Source of the DNA: Candidatus Gracilibacteria bacterium CG17_big_fil_post_rev_8_21_14_2_50_48_13
GTDB taxonomy: Bacteria; Patescibacteriota; Gracilibacteria; 1-14-2-50-48-13
Reading direction: 5' to 3'
Assembly: GCA_002783265.1 (NCBI GenBank)
Contig: PFFG01000008.1
Coordinates: 1-64,000 of the forward strand
Length of the DNA stretch: 64,000 nt
Each line of letters opens with the position of its first letter. The first letter of the stretch is position 1. The translations under genes and the position numbers were made by a program. The notes below the pieces were generated by a model. That model was not told where the DNA came from. It ran no database searches and saw nothing but the letters and a program-made list of their open reading frames with translations. This document shows positions 41,364-49,304 of the stretch, piece by piece.

Positions 41364-41936
41364 TTATGACCCTACACTTCCACCTGCCCAGATAATACCC
41401 ATGATGAAGGACACGATGAGGTAGGAAAAGAAAATGAGCACAAGCCCAATGAGCACGCGAATGATGGTGCTTTTGAGTTCATTGTGCGATTCCTCCGTGC
41501 CGGAGATGGACTGAAACGAACGCATCACTACAAGAAAAATTGCCACTGAGGCGGCGATGCTTGCCGACCATGTGATGATGAGGCGAAGTAGCCCCTGAAA
41601 GTCGATATTTGGCCCGGGGAGTGATTGTAGCTCCTTGCCGAGGCGCGATTGAGAGTTGGTGATGGCGTCTTGCTGGGCGTTGAAGTTGGCAACCGGGTCT
41701 TGTTTTTCAGTCAAGTTCTTGTTTTTATCCTTATCATCAACAGGAACTACGGGAGCTGGAGTTCCCGAAGCTCCTCCAACATTTGAGCCAGTTTGTGTTC
41801 CTGTGGTATTCCCAGAACCTTCTACAGGTTTTTCGCCAATTTTTGCATACACTGCACCATTGGAAACTGAGAAAAAAATTGTAATTAATACAATGGCGGT
41901 GTGTATAGATAAAGACAATTGACTTTTTTGCTGCAT
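41364..41936 (-). CDS. VirB2/TrbC-type pilin-like protein with long linker
   Basis: A 190-aa protein starting MQQKSQLSLSIHTAIVLITIF (signal peptide ending VYA). About 60 residues of Gly/Thr/Pro/Asp/Lys-rich linker lead to two membrane helices (LIITWSASIAASVAIFLVVM and IGLVLIFFSYLIVSFIMGII) around SGTEESHNELKS. Same architecture as the three pilin-like proteins at 34.8-36.0 kb but with a longer extracellular linker. Divergent from, and overlapping the promoter of, the 715-aa secreted protein. Confidence 0.65.
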   Translation of the reverse strand: MQQKSQLSLSIHTAIVLITIFFSVSNGAVYAKIGEKPVEGSGNTTGTQTGSNVGGASGTPAPVVPVDDKDKNKNLTEKQDPVANFNAQQDAITNSQSRLGKELQSLPGPNIDFQGLLRLIITWSASIAASVAIFLVVMRSFQSISGTEESHNELKSTIIRVLIGLVLIFFSYLIVSFIMGIIWAGGSVGS

Positions 41937-41946
41937 AAGGTATATT
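41919..41946 (+). promoter_or_regulatory. Promoter of the 715-aa secreted protein
   Basis: TTGACT (41919-41924), 16-bp spacer, TATATT (41941-41946). Predicted +1 near 41953; 23-nt leader. It overlaps the first codons of the divergent pilin-like gene. Confidence 0.75.
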
Positions 41947-41975
41947 TTTGCTAGAGATTTTAACCCCCCTCGCTT

Positions 41976-44123
41976 ATGTTCCGCCACTTCCCCAGTATAC
42001 GGCAAAAAGGCGAAAATAACAACAAAGCAGGTGCTCAAGAGAGCATTGGGCGATTAGGGAAGAGTATTGCAAAGAAAATTGCAACGGTTGCCCTCGCTTT
42101 TTCGGCGCAGTACGGTGCATTGATTGGTACTCAGCCGGCTCGGGCACAAGAGAATATGAGTGTTTCAAATGTACAAGTTTCTGGGTCTGATGTAGCAGTT
42201 CAAAAGAGAGTGGATGCTACGGAGATGGGAACCTTAGACAAAGTTGATAAAGATTTGTATCAAGTAGACCCTATTCATTCAGTTGAAAATGGCATAGCAA
42301 TTTTGCACGGTGCGCCAGTAGTAATGATGCCCATCATTGACACTACGGATAACAACACTCCTCTTTTGATGATGTATAAAGAGAATGGTGCATTAGGGAA
42401 AGAGTATGCAGATAGAGTTGCTGGACTTTCTCAGATGTTTCCCATGCTGGGAGACTCTTATCGTACTGACTATCCAGGTTACCAATATTTTGTTGATACG
42501 GCCAAATGGGTCGAGGAAAATGTACAAATGAGTAATGCGGAAAAGATACAGCACTACTATAGAATGATTTACTTTTGGTCGAGCATGTCGAAGTGGGAAT
42601 GGGAAGGAGAAGGTGACGCAATGAAGAAAGTAAGTATTCCGATGGATCAGGATAAACAGGATTCTGAAATTGCTCGGTATACAAACTTGATAAATGAACT
42701 GCTCAATCAGCCTGAGTACAAAGGACAACCAAAATATGAGCGTATGCGAGGTGAGGTATCGCAAATGAAGTTAGTAGATCTGGCAAATAATTTGTCATCA
42801 CTTGCTCAAGATACTCAGACGAGAATAACTATTACTCAGTTCATTGAAGAGGAAAATTACTTACAGTACTTAGACAAGTCATTGCAAACTTTTGAGGATA
42901 CAATGGATGCTTTTGAGGCAGGTGACCCAGACGTAACACGAGATTTCCTTGCCATCCAAAGACGAACTATACAATCTTTCATAATCGAAGATCGCGCTTT
43001 TGCAAAAATTGTTCGTGAGAAGAACTGGGATTCCGTGCCAAGTATAAAGAATTTGCTAGCACATACTGAAAAACGTATGTATTCTCTCTTAACAAGGTAT
43101 GCAGATCTCATAGAGAACTTGAGTGATTTCACCAACAAGCAAGATTACTCAACTGCAATGACTAGAGCAGATAATGCTTTGGAATATGCTGAAGCGGTAA
43201 CGCACCACGATACTGCAGTAGGATATGACAACAAAGGCCAAGAAGTCCTGATTGACGCAAGAGATATTGTAAAATTTGAGGAGAAGATTCTCGAGCGCAC
43301 AGCGCGAATTTCTGAGAAGTATGCAATGAAAGATCTTCTTCTTCCGGATATGGTTGTAGATCAAGTCCATGAAGTCAAAGCCCGCATCGACGCCAACCTT
43401 CCGGGCTACAAGGTGATTTCTGATGCAGATATGGCTGGACCGCGTCTGGATCGCTTTGTAGTGAAGACCGCAACCAATAAATCAGGGCTTTCTACTCTGG
43501 AGAAGGCAGAACTGGTGGATATTTTCAACTCCGTTCTGGAAGCGCCAAACCGAAAGAGTGCTGAGGGTCGATTGGTGCGAACGATGCAAAAGTATTTGTA
43601 TCTTGCTCCAGACATGTCAAAAACCTTCATGCGAGTTGCTCGTGCTGAGGATACGGGGCTGGAGATGAACTTTAATGAAGTTGTCTTCCGTGAAGTGAAT
43701 GGTGAGACCGTTTCAACGATGATGCAGCCTGCGGATAAATTGGAAGCGAGATATACCTTTGTTAACGACCTTCCCTTTGATGTGCCAGCGAATATAAAGG
43801 TGTATTATCCGGGTACCCAGCAGCCGATTCAGGATGTGGAAGTTGTGCTCAAGGCGCACAAGGAAGCGGAGGTCAATGTGACGACCTTCCTTGCTGCAAC
43901 ACCTGCCGTACGCGGTCGTTTTGATCAGAATATGCCAAAGTACGACATGCAGATTGCCTCAGTGGAAGTGCCACAAATGCTTGCGAAAAACGAGCCAGAG
44001 TTGCCAGCTGTTCTCGCGAGTTTGCAGACACAGTATGGAAATGGAGCAAGTTCAGTGGATGCACTCTATGTCACCAATGTAAAAACGAACGTCTATGAAG
44101 AGGAAAAAAATGATGTGAAGTAA
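41976..44123 (+). CDS. Large secreted helical protein, unknown function
   Basis: A 715-aa protein. It has a long charged N-region (about 35 residues) followed by a hydrophobic signal-like segment IATVALAFSAQYGALIGTQPARA, so it is probably exported; no twin-Arg motif is present. The mature part is acidic and mainly helical up to about residue 560 (repeated long helices such as DKSLQTFEDTMDAFEAGDP). It ends in a beta-rich domain (KLEARYTFVNDLPFDVPANIKVYYPG, QDVEVVLKAHKEAEVNVTTFL). Own promoter and terminator. Codon use is AT-richer in the first two thirds than in the last. Family not recognised. Confidence 0.75.
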   Translation: MFRHFPSIRQKGENNNKAGAQESIGRLGKSIAKKIATVALAFSAQYGALIGTQPARAQENMSVSNVQVSGSDVAVQKRVDATEMGTLDKVDKDLYQVDPIHSVENGIAILHGAPVVMMPIIDTTDNNTPLLMMYKENGALGKEYADRVAGLSQMFPMLGDSYRTDYPGYQYFVDTAKWVEENVQMSNAEKIQHYYRMIYFWSSMSKWEWEGEGDAMKKVSIPMDQDKQDSEIARYTNLINELLNQPEYKGQPKYERMRGEVSQMKLVDLANNLSSLAQDTQTRITITQFIEEENYLQYLDKSLQTFEDTMDAFEAGDPDVTRDFLAIQRRTIQSFIIEDRAFAKIVREKNWDSVPSIKNLLAHTEKRMYSLLTRYADLIENLSDFTNKQDYSTAMTRADNALEYAEAVTHHDTAVGYDNKGQEVLIDARDIVKFEEKILERTARISEKYAMKDLLLPDMVVDQVHEVKARIDANLPGYKVISDADMAGPRLDRFVVKTATNKSGLSTLEKAELVDIFNSVLEAPNRKSAEGRLVRTMQKYLYLAPDMSKTFMRVARAEDTGLEMNFNEVVFREVNGETVSTMMQPADKLEARYTFVNDLPFDVPANIKVYYPGTQQPIQDVEVVLKAHKEAEVNVTTFLAATPAVRGRFDQNMPKYDMQIASVEVPQMLAKNEPELPAVLASLQTQYGNGASSVDALYVTNVKTNVYEEEKNDVK

Positions 44124-44143
44124 GGAGAGAGTTTAATAAAAAA

Positions 44144-44173
44144 GCCCCACACGTTATGTGCAGGGCTTTTTTT
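44144..44173 (+). terminator. Intrinsic terminator after the 715-aa protein gene
   Basis: GCCC-ca-CAC (44144-44152) pairs with GTG-ca-GGGC (44158-44166), loop GTTAT, followed by seven T; AAAAAA precedes it, so it may also end the minus-strand glyS operon. Confidence 0.85.
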
Positions 44174-44381
44174 AATGGGGGAATCCTATGTTGAACTGTT
44201 GTGTGATAACCAACATCAGTAACCACAAAAGGGCACAGGCGAGCACCAGGAGAAGGAGGCCGAGCGCAATCCACAGCACGAGCTGGGCTGCGGAATGGCT
44301 GGCGTATCCTCCGAGGATGGTGGATTTGGGCTTTTTCGGTGTGACGGCCCTTGAAACAAAGGCGATGAAACGCGCAAACAT
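44172..44381 (-). CDS. Small membrane protein downstream of glyS
   Basis: A 69-aa protein: basic N-terminus (FARFIAFVSRAVTPKKPKS), then a long hydrophobic stretch LVLWIALGLLLLVLACALLWLLMLVI near the C-terminus. Its ATG overlaps the glyS stop (TAATG), so it is translated from the same T-box-controlled mRNA. Function unknown. Confidence 0.65.
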   Translation of the reverse strand: MFARFIAFVSRAVTPKKPKSTILGGYASHSAAQLVLWIALGLLLLVLACALLWLLMLVITQQFNIGFPH

Positions 44382-45793
44382 TAGGCCATGTGGCTACGAA
44401 GGTATGCAGGCAGCTCGCTGATGGCAATGCGTTCCTGCTGCATGCTGTCGCGGTGGCGCACGGTGACGGCGTTATCTTCGAGGGTTTCAAAGTCCACGGT
44501 GACGCAGAAAGGTGTTCCGATTTCATCCTGGCGGCGATAGCGCTTACCGATGGATCCGCTAGAGTCCATTTGCACGCGGAATTGCTTGATGAGGTCCTGG
44601 GCGAGTTCCGTCGCACGGTCCCCCAGCTTGTTCACAAGTGGCAACACGGCTACGGTGACGGGAGCGATGGCAGGAGCGAACCGCATGACGGTGCGCGTGT
44701 CGTCCTCGGAGACGGTTTCTTCATCGTAGGCACTGAGGAGCACGGCGAGCATAAGACGACCCACACCGAAGCTTGGCTCCATGACATGTGGTACAAACTC
44801 CTTGTTGGTGAAGGGGTCGCGGTAGGTGAGGGTTTTACTACTGTGGGTCTGGTGCTGCGTGAGATCATAGGCACCGCGGTAGGCACCCGCCGCACACAAC
44901 TCTCCCCAGCCGAAGGGAAACTCAAACTCGATATCTGTGGTTCCCTTCGAATAGTGTGACAGTTCATCGGGATCATGGTCGCGGAAGCGCAGGCGCGTCT
45001 CGTCCATACCGAGTTGATCGCGTACAAAGGCCATGCTGGTGGTTTTCCAGGTCTCGAGCAGTTCCTTCCAGTCGGTGGTTTCCGGGTCGAAGAAATACTC
45101 GATTTCCATCTGCTCAAACTCGCGTGTGCGGAAGATGTAGTTTCCCGGCGTGATTTCATTGCGGAAGGCCTTGCCGATTTGGGCGATACCAAAAGGAAGC
45201 TTGCGGCGCGTGGTGTCGAGGACGTTTTTGAAGTTCACAAAGATTCCCTGGGCAGTTTCGGGCCGTAGAAAGACATCTTTTCCTTCACCTTCCACCACAC
45301 CCATTTTCGTTTTGAACATGAGGTTGAAGGCTTTCGGCTCCGTCCAGTCGCATTTGCCACAGCTGGGGCAGGGCATTTTTTTCTCGTTTATGAAGGCAAG
45401 AAGATCCGCGGGAGGCGTTTTTTCTCCGGCCCAGTTTGCAGGTTTTTCGTCCGAATTGTTCGCGTGCTGCCACTCATCCACCATTTTATCAGCGCGGACG
45501 CGGGCTTTGCAGGCGCGGCAGTCCATAAGAGGATCCGTGAAGCTTGCCACGTGTCCGGATGCTTCCCAAACGCTGGGGTTCATGAGAATCGCAGAGTCGA
45601 GCCCCACCATGTCCATGCGCTCTTCCACCATGGTTTTCCACCACAGGTCCTTGATATTTTTGAGGAGCTGCACACCAAGAGGACCGTAGTCCCAGCTGTT
45701 GGCCAGACCTCCGTAAATGTCGGAGCCCTGAAAAATAAAGCCGCGCTGTTTACACAAGTTCACGAGCTGCTCCATGGAAATCTTCGTGGTCAT
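44381..45793 (-). CDS. glyS: Glycyl-tRNA synthetase, single-chain alpha2 type
   Basis: A 470-aa class II GlyRS of the homodimeric archaeal/eukaryotic/Firmicutes-Mycoplasma type, not the bacterial alpha2beta2 GlyQS. Visible: LCKQRGFIFQGSDIYGGLANSWDYGPLGVQL (N-terminus), RPETAQGIFVNFKNVL (motif 2 region), FRNEITPGNYIFRTREFEQMEIEYF, DIEFEFPFGWGELCAAGAYRGAYDL, and VMEPSFGVGRLML (motif 3). An anticodon-binding domain follows. Start ATG 45793 (MTTKISMEQLV); upstream codons belong to the T-box leader. No SD. Confidence 0.97.
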   Translation of the reverse strand: MTTKISMEQLVNLCKQRGFIFQGSDIYGGLANSWDYGPLGVQLLKNIKDLWWKTMVEERMDMVGLDSAILMNPSVWEASGHVASFTDPLMDCRACKARVRADKMVDEWQHANNSDEKPANWAGEKTPPADLLAFINEKKMPCPSCGKCDWTEPKAFNLMFKTKMGVVEGEGKDVFLRPETAQGIFVNFKNVLDTTRRKLPFGIAQIGKAFRNEITPGNYIFRTREFEQMEIEYFFDPETTDWKELLETWKTTSMAFVRDQLGMDETRLRFRDHDPDELSHYSKGTTDIEFEFPFGWGELCAAGAYRGAYDLTQHQTHSSKTLTYRDPFTNKEFVPHVMEPSFGVGRLMLAVLLSAYDEETVSEDDTRTVMRFAPAIAPVTVAVLPLVNKLGDRATELAQDLIKQFRVQMDSSGSIGKRYRRQDEIGTPFCVTVDFETLEDNAVTVRHRDSMQQERIAISELPAYLRSHMA

Positions 45794-45945
45794 AAATAGA
45801 AGATCAGGGGATAGAAAAAAGCTCGTCTCTACATACATCAGTGATGTTTGCAGGGACGAGCTCTTGCCCGCGGTTCCACCCGGCTTCGCCACGAAGGCGC
45901 TCTTTTATGGAGAGACTAACTGACAAACAGGTGCCATGCTGTTCG
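45794..45945 (-). promoter_or_regulatory. Glycine T-box riboswitch with very short specifier hairpin
   Basis: Minus-strand leader of glyS. The T-box core GGGTGGAACCGCGGG (45881-45867) and CGTCCC (45858-45853) form the canonical antiterminator: GGG/CCC and GCG/CGU around a TGGAACC bulge, whose UGGA pairs with the UCCA end of uncharged tRNA-Gly. The alternative is a terminator at 45862-45815. Upstream, ACGAACAG-CATGGCAC-CTGTTTGT makes an 8-bp hairpin (9 bp with the flanking G-C) starting at the predicted +1. Its loop holds a glycine codon GGC (45935-45933) followed by A, as expected for a specifier. A small GC-rich hairpin (45901-45885) stands in the stem III position. No long stem I exists. 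Confidence 0.92.
45815..45862 (-). terminator. T-box-controlled terminator
   Basis: AGCTCGTC (45862-45855) pairs with GACGAGCT (minus strand, ending 45820), extended by imperfect pairing across ACATCA/TGATGT, then TTTTTT (45820-45815). It shares the CGTCCC strand with the antiterminator, so the two exclude each other. Confidence 0.93.
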
Positions 45946-45950
45946 TCTGC

Positions 45951-45978
45951 AGGATAATTGACTCCTTTACAATGTCAA
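45951..45978 (-). promoter_or_regulatory. glyS promoter
   Basis: Minus strand TTGACA (45978-45973), 16-bp spacer, TATCCT (45956-45951). Predicted +1 at 45945-45944, directly at the specifier hairpin. Confidence 0.8.
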
Positions 45979-45982
45979 GGAA

Positions 45983-46010
45983 TTGACACGCTGAAAAAGT
46001 GGGGTAATTT
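45983..46010 (+). promoter_or_regulatory. Promoter of the RDD gene
   Basis: TTGACA (45983-45988), 16-bp spacer, TAATTT (46005-46010); leader about 27 nt. Its -35 box lies 4 bp from that of the divergent glyS promoter, so the pair forms the palindrome TGTCAAGGAATTGACA. Confidence 0.7.
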
Positions 46011-46043
46011 ACAAATGTAGAACATTCCTACTCTTTCTCAATT

Positions 46044-46541
46044 ATGAAATCTTCCATACATATAACAAGCCTGATGCGGGAGTTCTCAGGTTTCGATGCG
46101 TTGATATTGCGCATATTTGCACGTTTGCTGGATATGATACTTATTTTCGTTCCAGCGTATCTTTTTATAGCGGGTAGTGGTATGCAATTACTCTTGGGTT
46201 GGCCCTCGTGGGGCGTAAGTGTATTTTCAGCTGCTCTCTTGTCTGGTATTGTTTTGTACCATCCCGTTTGTGAGCTACTGTGGGGAGGGAGTATGGGAAA
46301 GTTATTTGTTGGACTGAGAGTTGTGAATGAAGAAGGTAACCGTATCTCCATACAACAAGCGTTCATACGCGTGTTTACGAGTGTAGTGGGGGCCCTTATA
46401 CCTCTAGGGGTGTTGGTTGGCGCGGGGGCAATTCTCCTCACGAAAGAGCATCAACGCATCGGTGATGTCATGGCAAAAACATTTGTTTTACCCCAGCGTC
46501 TACTTTCTGGCGAGCCGCTTTCGGATTGGGATCAGTTCTAG
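46044..46541 (+). CDS. RDD-family membrane protein
   Basis: A 165-aa protein with the RDD core: RIFARLLDMILIFVPAYLF (Arg-Asp pattern of the first helix), YHPVCELLWGGSMGKLFVGLRVVNEEG, and EHQRIGDVMAKTFVL at the end. RDD proteins have about three helices and some act as Na+/H+ transporters; here the role is unknown. A paralogue lies at 56142-56654. TTATG start, no SD. Confidence 0.88.
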   Translation: MKSSIHITSLMREFSGFDALILRIFARLLDMILIFVPAYLFIAGSGMQLLLGWPSWGVSVFSAALLSGIVLYHPVCELLWGGSMGKLFVGLRVVNEEGNRISIQQAFIRVFTSVVGALIPLGVLVGAGAILLTKEHQRIGDVMAKTFVLPQRLLSGEPLSDWDQF

Positions 46542-46577
46542 GTTGCAAAAGAACAGAGTTCGCCCTCCAATAGAACC

Positions 46578-47291
46578 ATGATCTATCTCAAACATCTTCA
46601 TCTAGAGCTTCCCGCGGAGGTTGCAGGCTATCCCTTTGATATTCCTGCTCTTCGCACGCTTGGGCATCTTGCGTTTACGACTTCCGTGACATTTCTGGTG
46701 GGGGAAAACGGCTCGGGGAAATCGACGCTGCTGGAGGGGATTGGGCGGGAAGTGGGCTTTAACGTGGCAGGGGGGAATGCCAATCATCTCTATCAGACGG
46801 ATCAGAAAGAGGCGCCTCTGGCGGATGCTCTCCGTCTTAGCTGGTTTCCGCGGACACACAAGGGGTTTTTTATGCGTGCGGAGAGTTTGTTTCATTTCGC
46901 AACGTTCATTGACGAAAACAATGCTGAGGATCCAGGCCTGTTACAGGCCTATGGCGGCAAATCGCTGCATGTGCAATCCCATGGGGAATCTTTTCTTGCG
47001 CTCTTCAATAATCGTTTTCGCGAGGGTTTGTTTTTGCTCGATGAGCCGGAGGCGGCGCTCTCACCCTTAAGGCAGTTAAGTTTGATGCGCATCATTCATG
47101 ATTGTTTGCCCAAAGCGCAGTTTATCATTGCGACGCATTCACCTATTTTGCTGGCCTATCCCGGTGCGCGAATTTTGTATTTTGATGAGAGCGGTATGCG
47201 GGATATTGCCTATCATGACGTTCCGCATGTGCAGTTGACGCAGAATTTTCTGGATCGTCCGGAGCGGTATTTGGAGGAGTTGTTTCGCTAG
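46578..47291 (+). CDS. AAA/ABC-type ATPase (COG3910-like)
   Basis: A 237-aa soluble ATPase. Walker A GENGSGKST at residues 42-50, a diverged signature around QSHGESFLALF, Walker B FLLDEPEAALSP near 152-162 and the H-loop IIATHSPILLAYP. It lacks transmembrane or coiled-coil domains. Family members are orphan ATPases of unknown role, sometimes related to RecF/SMC-like repair or defence proteins. Converges on the 656-aa unknown. Confidence 0.85.
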   Translation: MIYLKHLHLELPAEVAGYPFDIPALRTLGHLAFTTSVTFLVGENGSGKSTLLEGIGREVGFNVAGGNANHLYQTDQKEAPLADALRLSWFPRTHKGFFMRAESLFHFATFIDENNAEDPGLLQAYGGKSLHVQSHGESFLALFNNRFREGLFLLDEPEAALSPLRQLSLMRIIHDCLPKAQFIIATHSPILLAYPGARILYFDESGMRDIAYHDVPHVQLTQNFLDRPERYLEELFR

Positions 47292-47310
47292 AATAGAGTA
47301 AAAAGATGCT

Positions 47311-49281
47311 CTAGTTTCCCTCCGGTAATTCAGATCTTTTCTCGTGGGTAGCCTCTGCAATATTGGTGGCGATGGTCTGACAAAGTTGTTTGATATCTTG
47401 TTTGAGGATACGCGCCCGCTTGTAGGTTTTGGAATGGAGTATCCAAAAGAGCGCAGCGGGTATACGAAGCGCATTGAGGACACTTACAAGGGTTTTCGGT
47501 TTCGCCTGATCCTGATAATGTGCCAAAATCGTCGCCCGAAAACGTTCATCACCATTCTCTGTCTGCACTGTGCGGAAATATTGCATGTGAGACCCTGTTT
47601 GCCTATCTTTTTCCAGAAGAAAATGTTGCAGCAAGATGCGTTCCACTTGCTGCCATGTGACCGAGGATTCGCTATAAGGAATGCTACACAGGATGTAGCC
47701 ATGAGGGAGTTCTTTGCCCGTCAAGTTTCTGTATCGTTCGGCGCTATCTGCATTGGCTCGATGTGACTTTGTTGCGCGTAGGTAGAAGACTTCTTTCTCC
47801 AGGGCATCATAGAATATGGTCGGTTGATGATCATCGAGGGCGGGGAGAGGTGCGATGTGTGCGATCTCTTCATGGGCCGCTTCTTTATCAACGGGAAGTA
47901 TTTCTTCATGGATGGGCTCTATGACACTCCGGGCAGTAGTGGCAAGCTGGTCAACGAAGGCATCGCTATTTTCAAAGACTTCAGCCTCGAGATACAGGTT
48001 TTCTAACGATTGCATGGCAGGCAGCAGAATCTCTTCAAGCCAGGCGAGGGCACCCGTATACGAGCGACATAAGTCGAAGAGAGTGATTTGCGGTTCTAGC
48101 GCTCGCTCCTTGCCTTCCTCCGAAAATCCCCTGAGCAATTCACGTGGGAGTAATGCAAGACCCTGTTCCTGGATAAGAAGGTACGAATGCTTATCCGATT
48201 GGAGGTAGGCCTTGTTCCTGTCTTTCGGCCACATGCGTAGAGCTGTTGGTGCCTGAGCATCCGGAGAAATACGCAAAATGACTTTGGGGTTTTTATAGCC
48301 TTGGGATCTCCAATGTCGTCCCGCAGTATGGAGGAGCTCTATGGTGTAGGATCCTTCTTCATCAGTAACCGTATGCATCACGTTCGGCAATAAGGAACCG
48401 TTTTGAGCTGCGTGAAGTATAAAGAGAAGATGGTTCCGAAAGGTTTCCTGCATTTTCCCTTGCTTCCTTAGGCGAGAAAGTGCGACCTCTTGCTCAATGT
48501 AACCCTGGAAAGGTAGGCGCTTTTTTGGATACTTATTACGCAAAGCTTGCGCGAGATGTTGCTGCTCCTCCATCTCTTTCTGTATATGTTCCGGACGCAC
48601 AACCCGCCCGAAGAGCTTATGATACCGTTGGTGTGTTTCGAGCATGGTGCCATAGAGATGTTCAAAACTTTTGCGGTGAAAAGAATATTGGCGATATTCT
48701 GTTTGCTGAAGGAATCTGTCTTTTTCGCCACCTTGTATGAACCACTCGAAGACGAAGGCATGAAACCATTGTGCGACGGTGGGCCAGAGAAGAAAGTAAT
48801 AGGTGCGGTATGCAGCAACAGGTTCGTAACTTTCCCACATATTTGTACGTCGAGCAGAATCCACTAATGGTTGGATCAGTGATTTATCCAGATCTTTGAG
48901 CATTGATAGGAAAAAACCGTTGAGATCACTGTGTTTCCCATTTTTCCCCTGATAGCGGGCAAAAGCGGTAACGGCAGATGTTCGTCCTAAAAATAACAAT
49001 TCTTCAAGTTTGTAAAAATAATCTGCTTCTTCCTCGATCATATCCATTTCTAGCATCTTCCGCTCTTTCTCGGAGGCGGGGGTTGTGTGATAGGAGGAGG
49101 TGAAGAAGTGCGTCGTTATCTCGTGCAACAGTTGGTGCAGTACCCCGTCGACCACAATATTTTCGCTTTCTGTCCGAATGATCGGGGGGAGGGCATGGGT
49201 AGATGGTGCCTTCAGTTCCCGTAAAAGCCTATCAATTTCCGGGAAAAAGGTGTCAGGTGTTTTGTCTGGGGTGTGATTCAT
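47311..49281 (-). CDS. 656-aa unknown protein of the lineage-specific block
   Basis: No recognised domain and no signal peptide or membrane helix. Residues about 1-320 are helical and rich in aromatic and charged residues (DYFYKLEELLFLG, FVFEWFIQGGEKDRF). About 330-440 looks like a beta domain (TDEEGSYTIELLHTAGRHW, PKVILRISPD). A long helix follows (AWLEEILLPAMQSLENLYLEAEV), and the C-terminal 150 residues are mixed, ending basic. This order (helical, beta, helix, basic C-terminus) resembles the 512-aa protein at 50879. It follows the 482-aa gene with a 23-nt gap. Confidence 0.7.
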   Translation of the reverse strand: MNHTPDKTPDTFFPEIDRLLRELKAPSTHALPPIIRTESENIVVDGVLHQLLHEITTHFFTSSYHTTPASEKERKMLEMDMIEEEADYFYKLEELLFLGRTSAVTAFARYQGKNGKHSDLNGFFLSMLKDLDKSLIQPLVDSARRTNMWESYEPVAAYRTYYFLLWPTVAQWFHAFVFEWFIQGGEKDRFLQQTEYRQYSFHRKSFEHLYGTMLETHQRYHKLFGRVVRPEHIQKEMEEQQHLAQALRNKYPKKRLPFQGYIEQEVALSRLRKQGKMQETFRNHLLFILHAAQNGSLLPNVMHTVTDEEGSYTIELLHTAGRHWRSQGYKNPKVILRISPDAQAPTALRMWPKDRNKAYLQSDKHSYLLIQEQGLALLPRELLRGFSEEGKERALEPQITLFDLCRSYTGALAWLEEILLPAMQSLENLYLEAEVFENSDAFVDQLATTARSVIEPIHEEILPVDKEAAHEEIAHIAPLPALDDHQPTIFYDALEKEVFYLRATKSHRANADSAERYRNLTGKELPHGYILCSIPYSESSVTWQQVERILLQHFLLEKDRQTGSHMQYFRTVQTENGDERFRATILAHYQDQAKPKTLVSVLNALRIPAALFWILHSKTYKRARILKQDIKQLCQTIATNIAEATHEKRSELPEGN

Positions 49282-49304
49282 GGTACGACCATTGCAATGA
49301 GCTT

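Noticed and set aside
44390-44959. 189-codon plus-strand frame antisense to glyS
   Set aside because: A shadow of glyS codon composition; no start signal or family resemblance. Similar shadows over uvrA (12524-13294) and pnp (61967-62695, minus strand) were rejected for the same reason.
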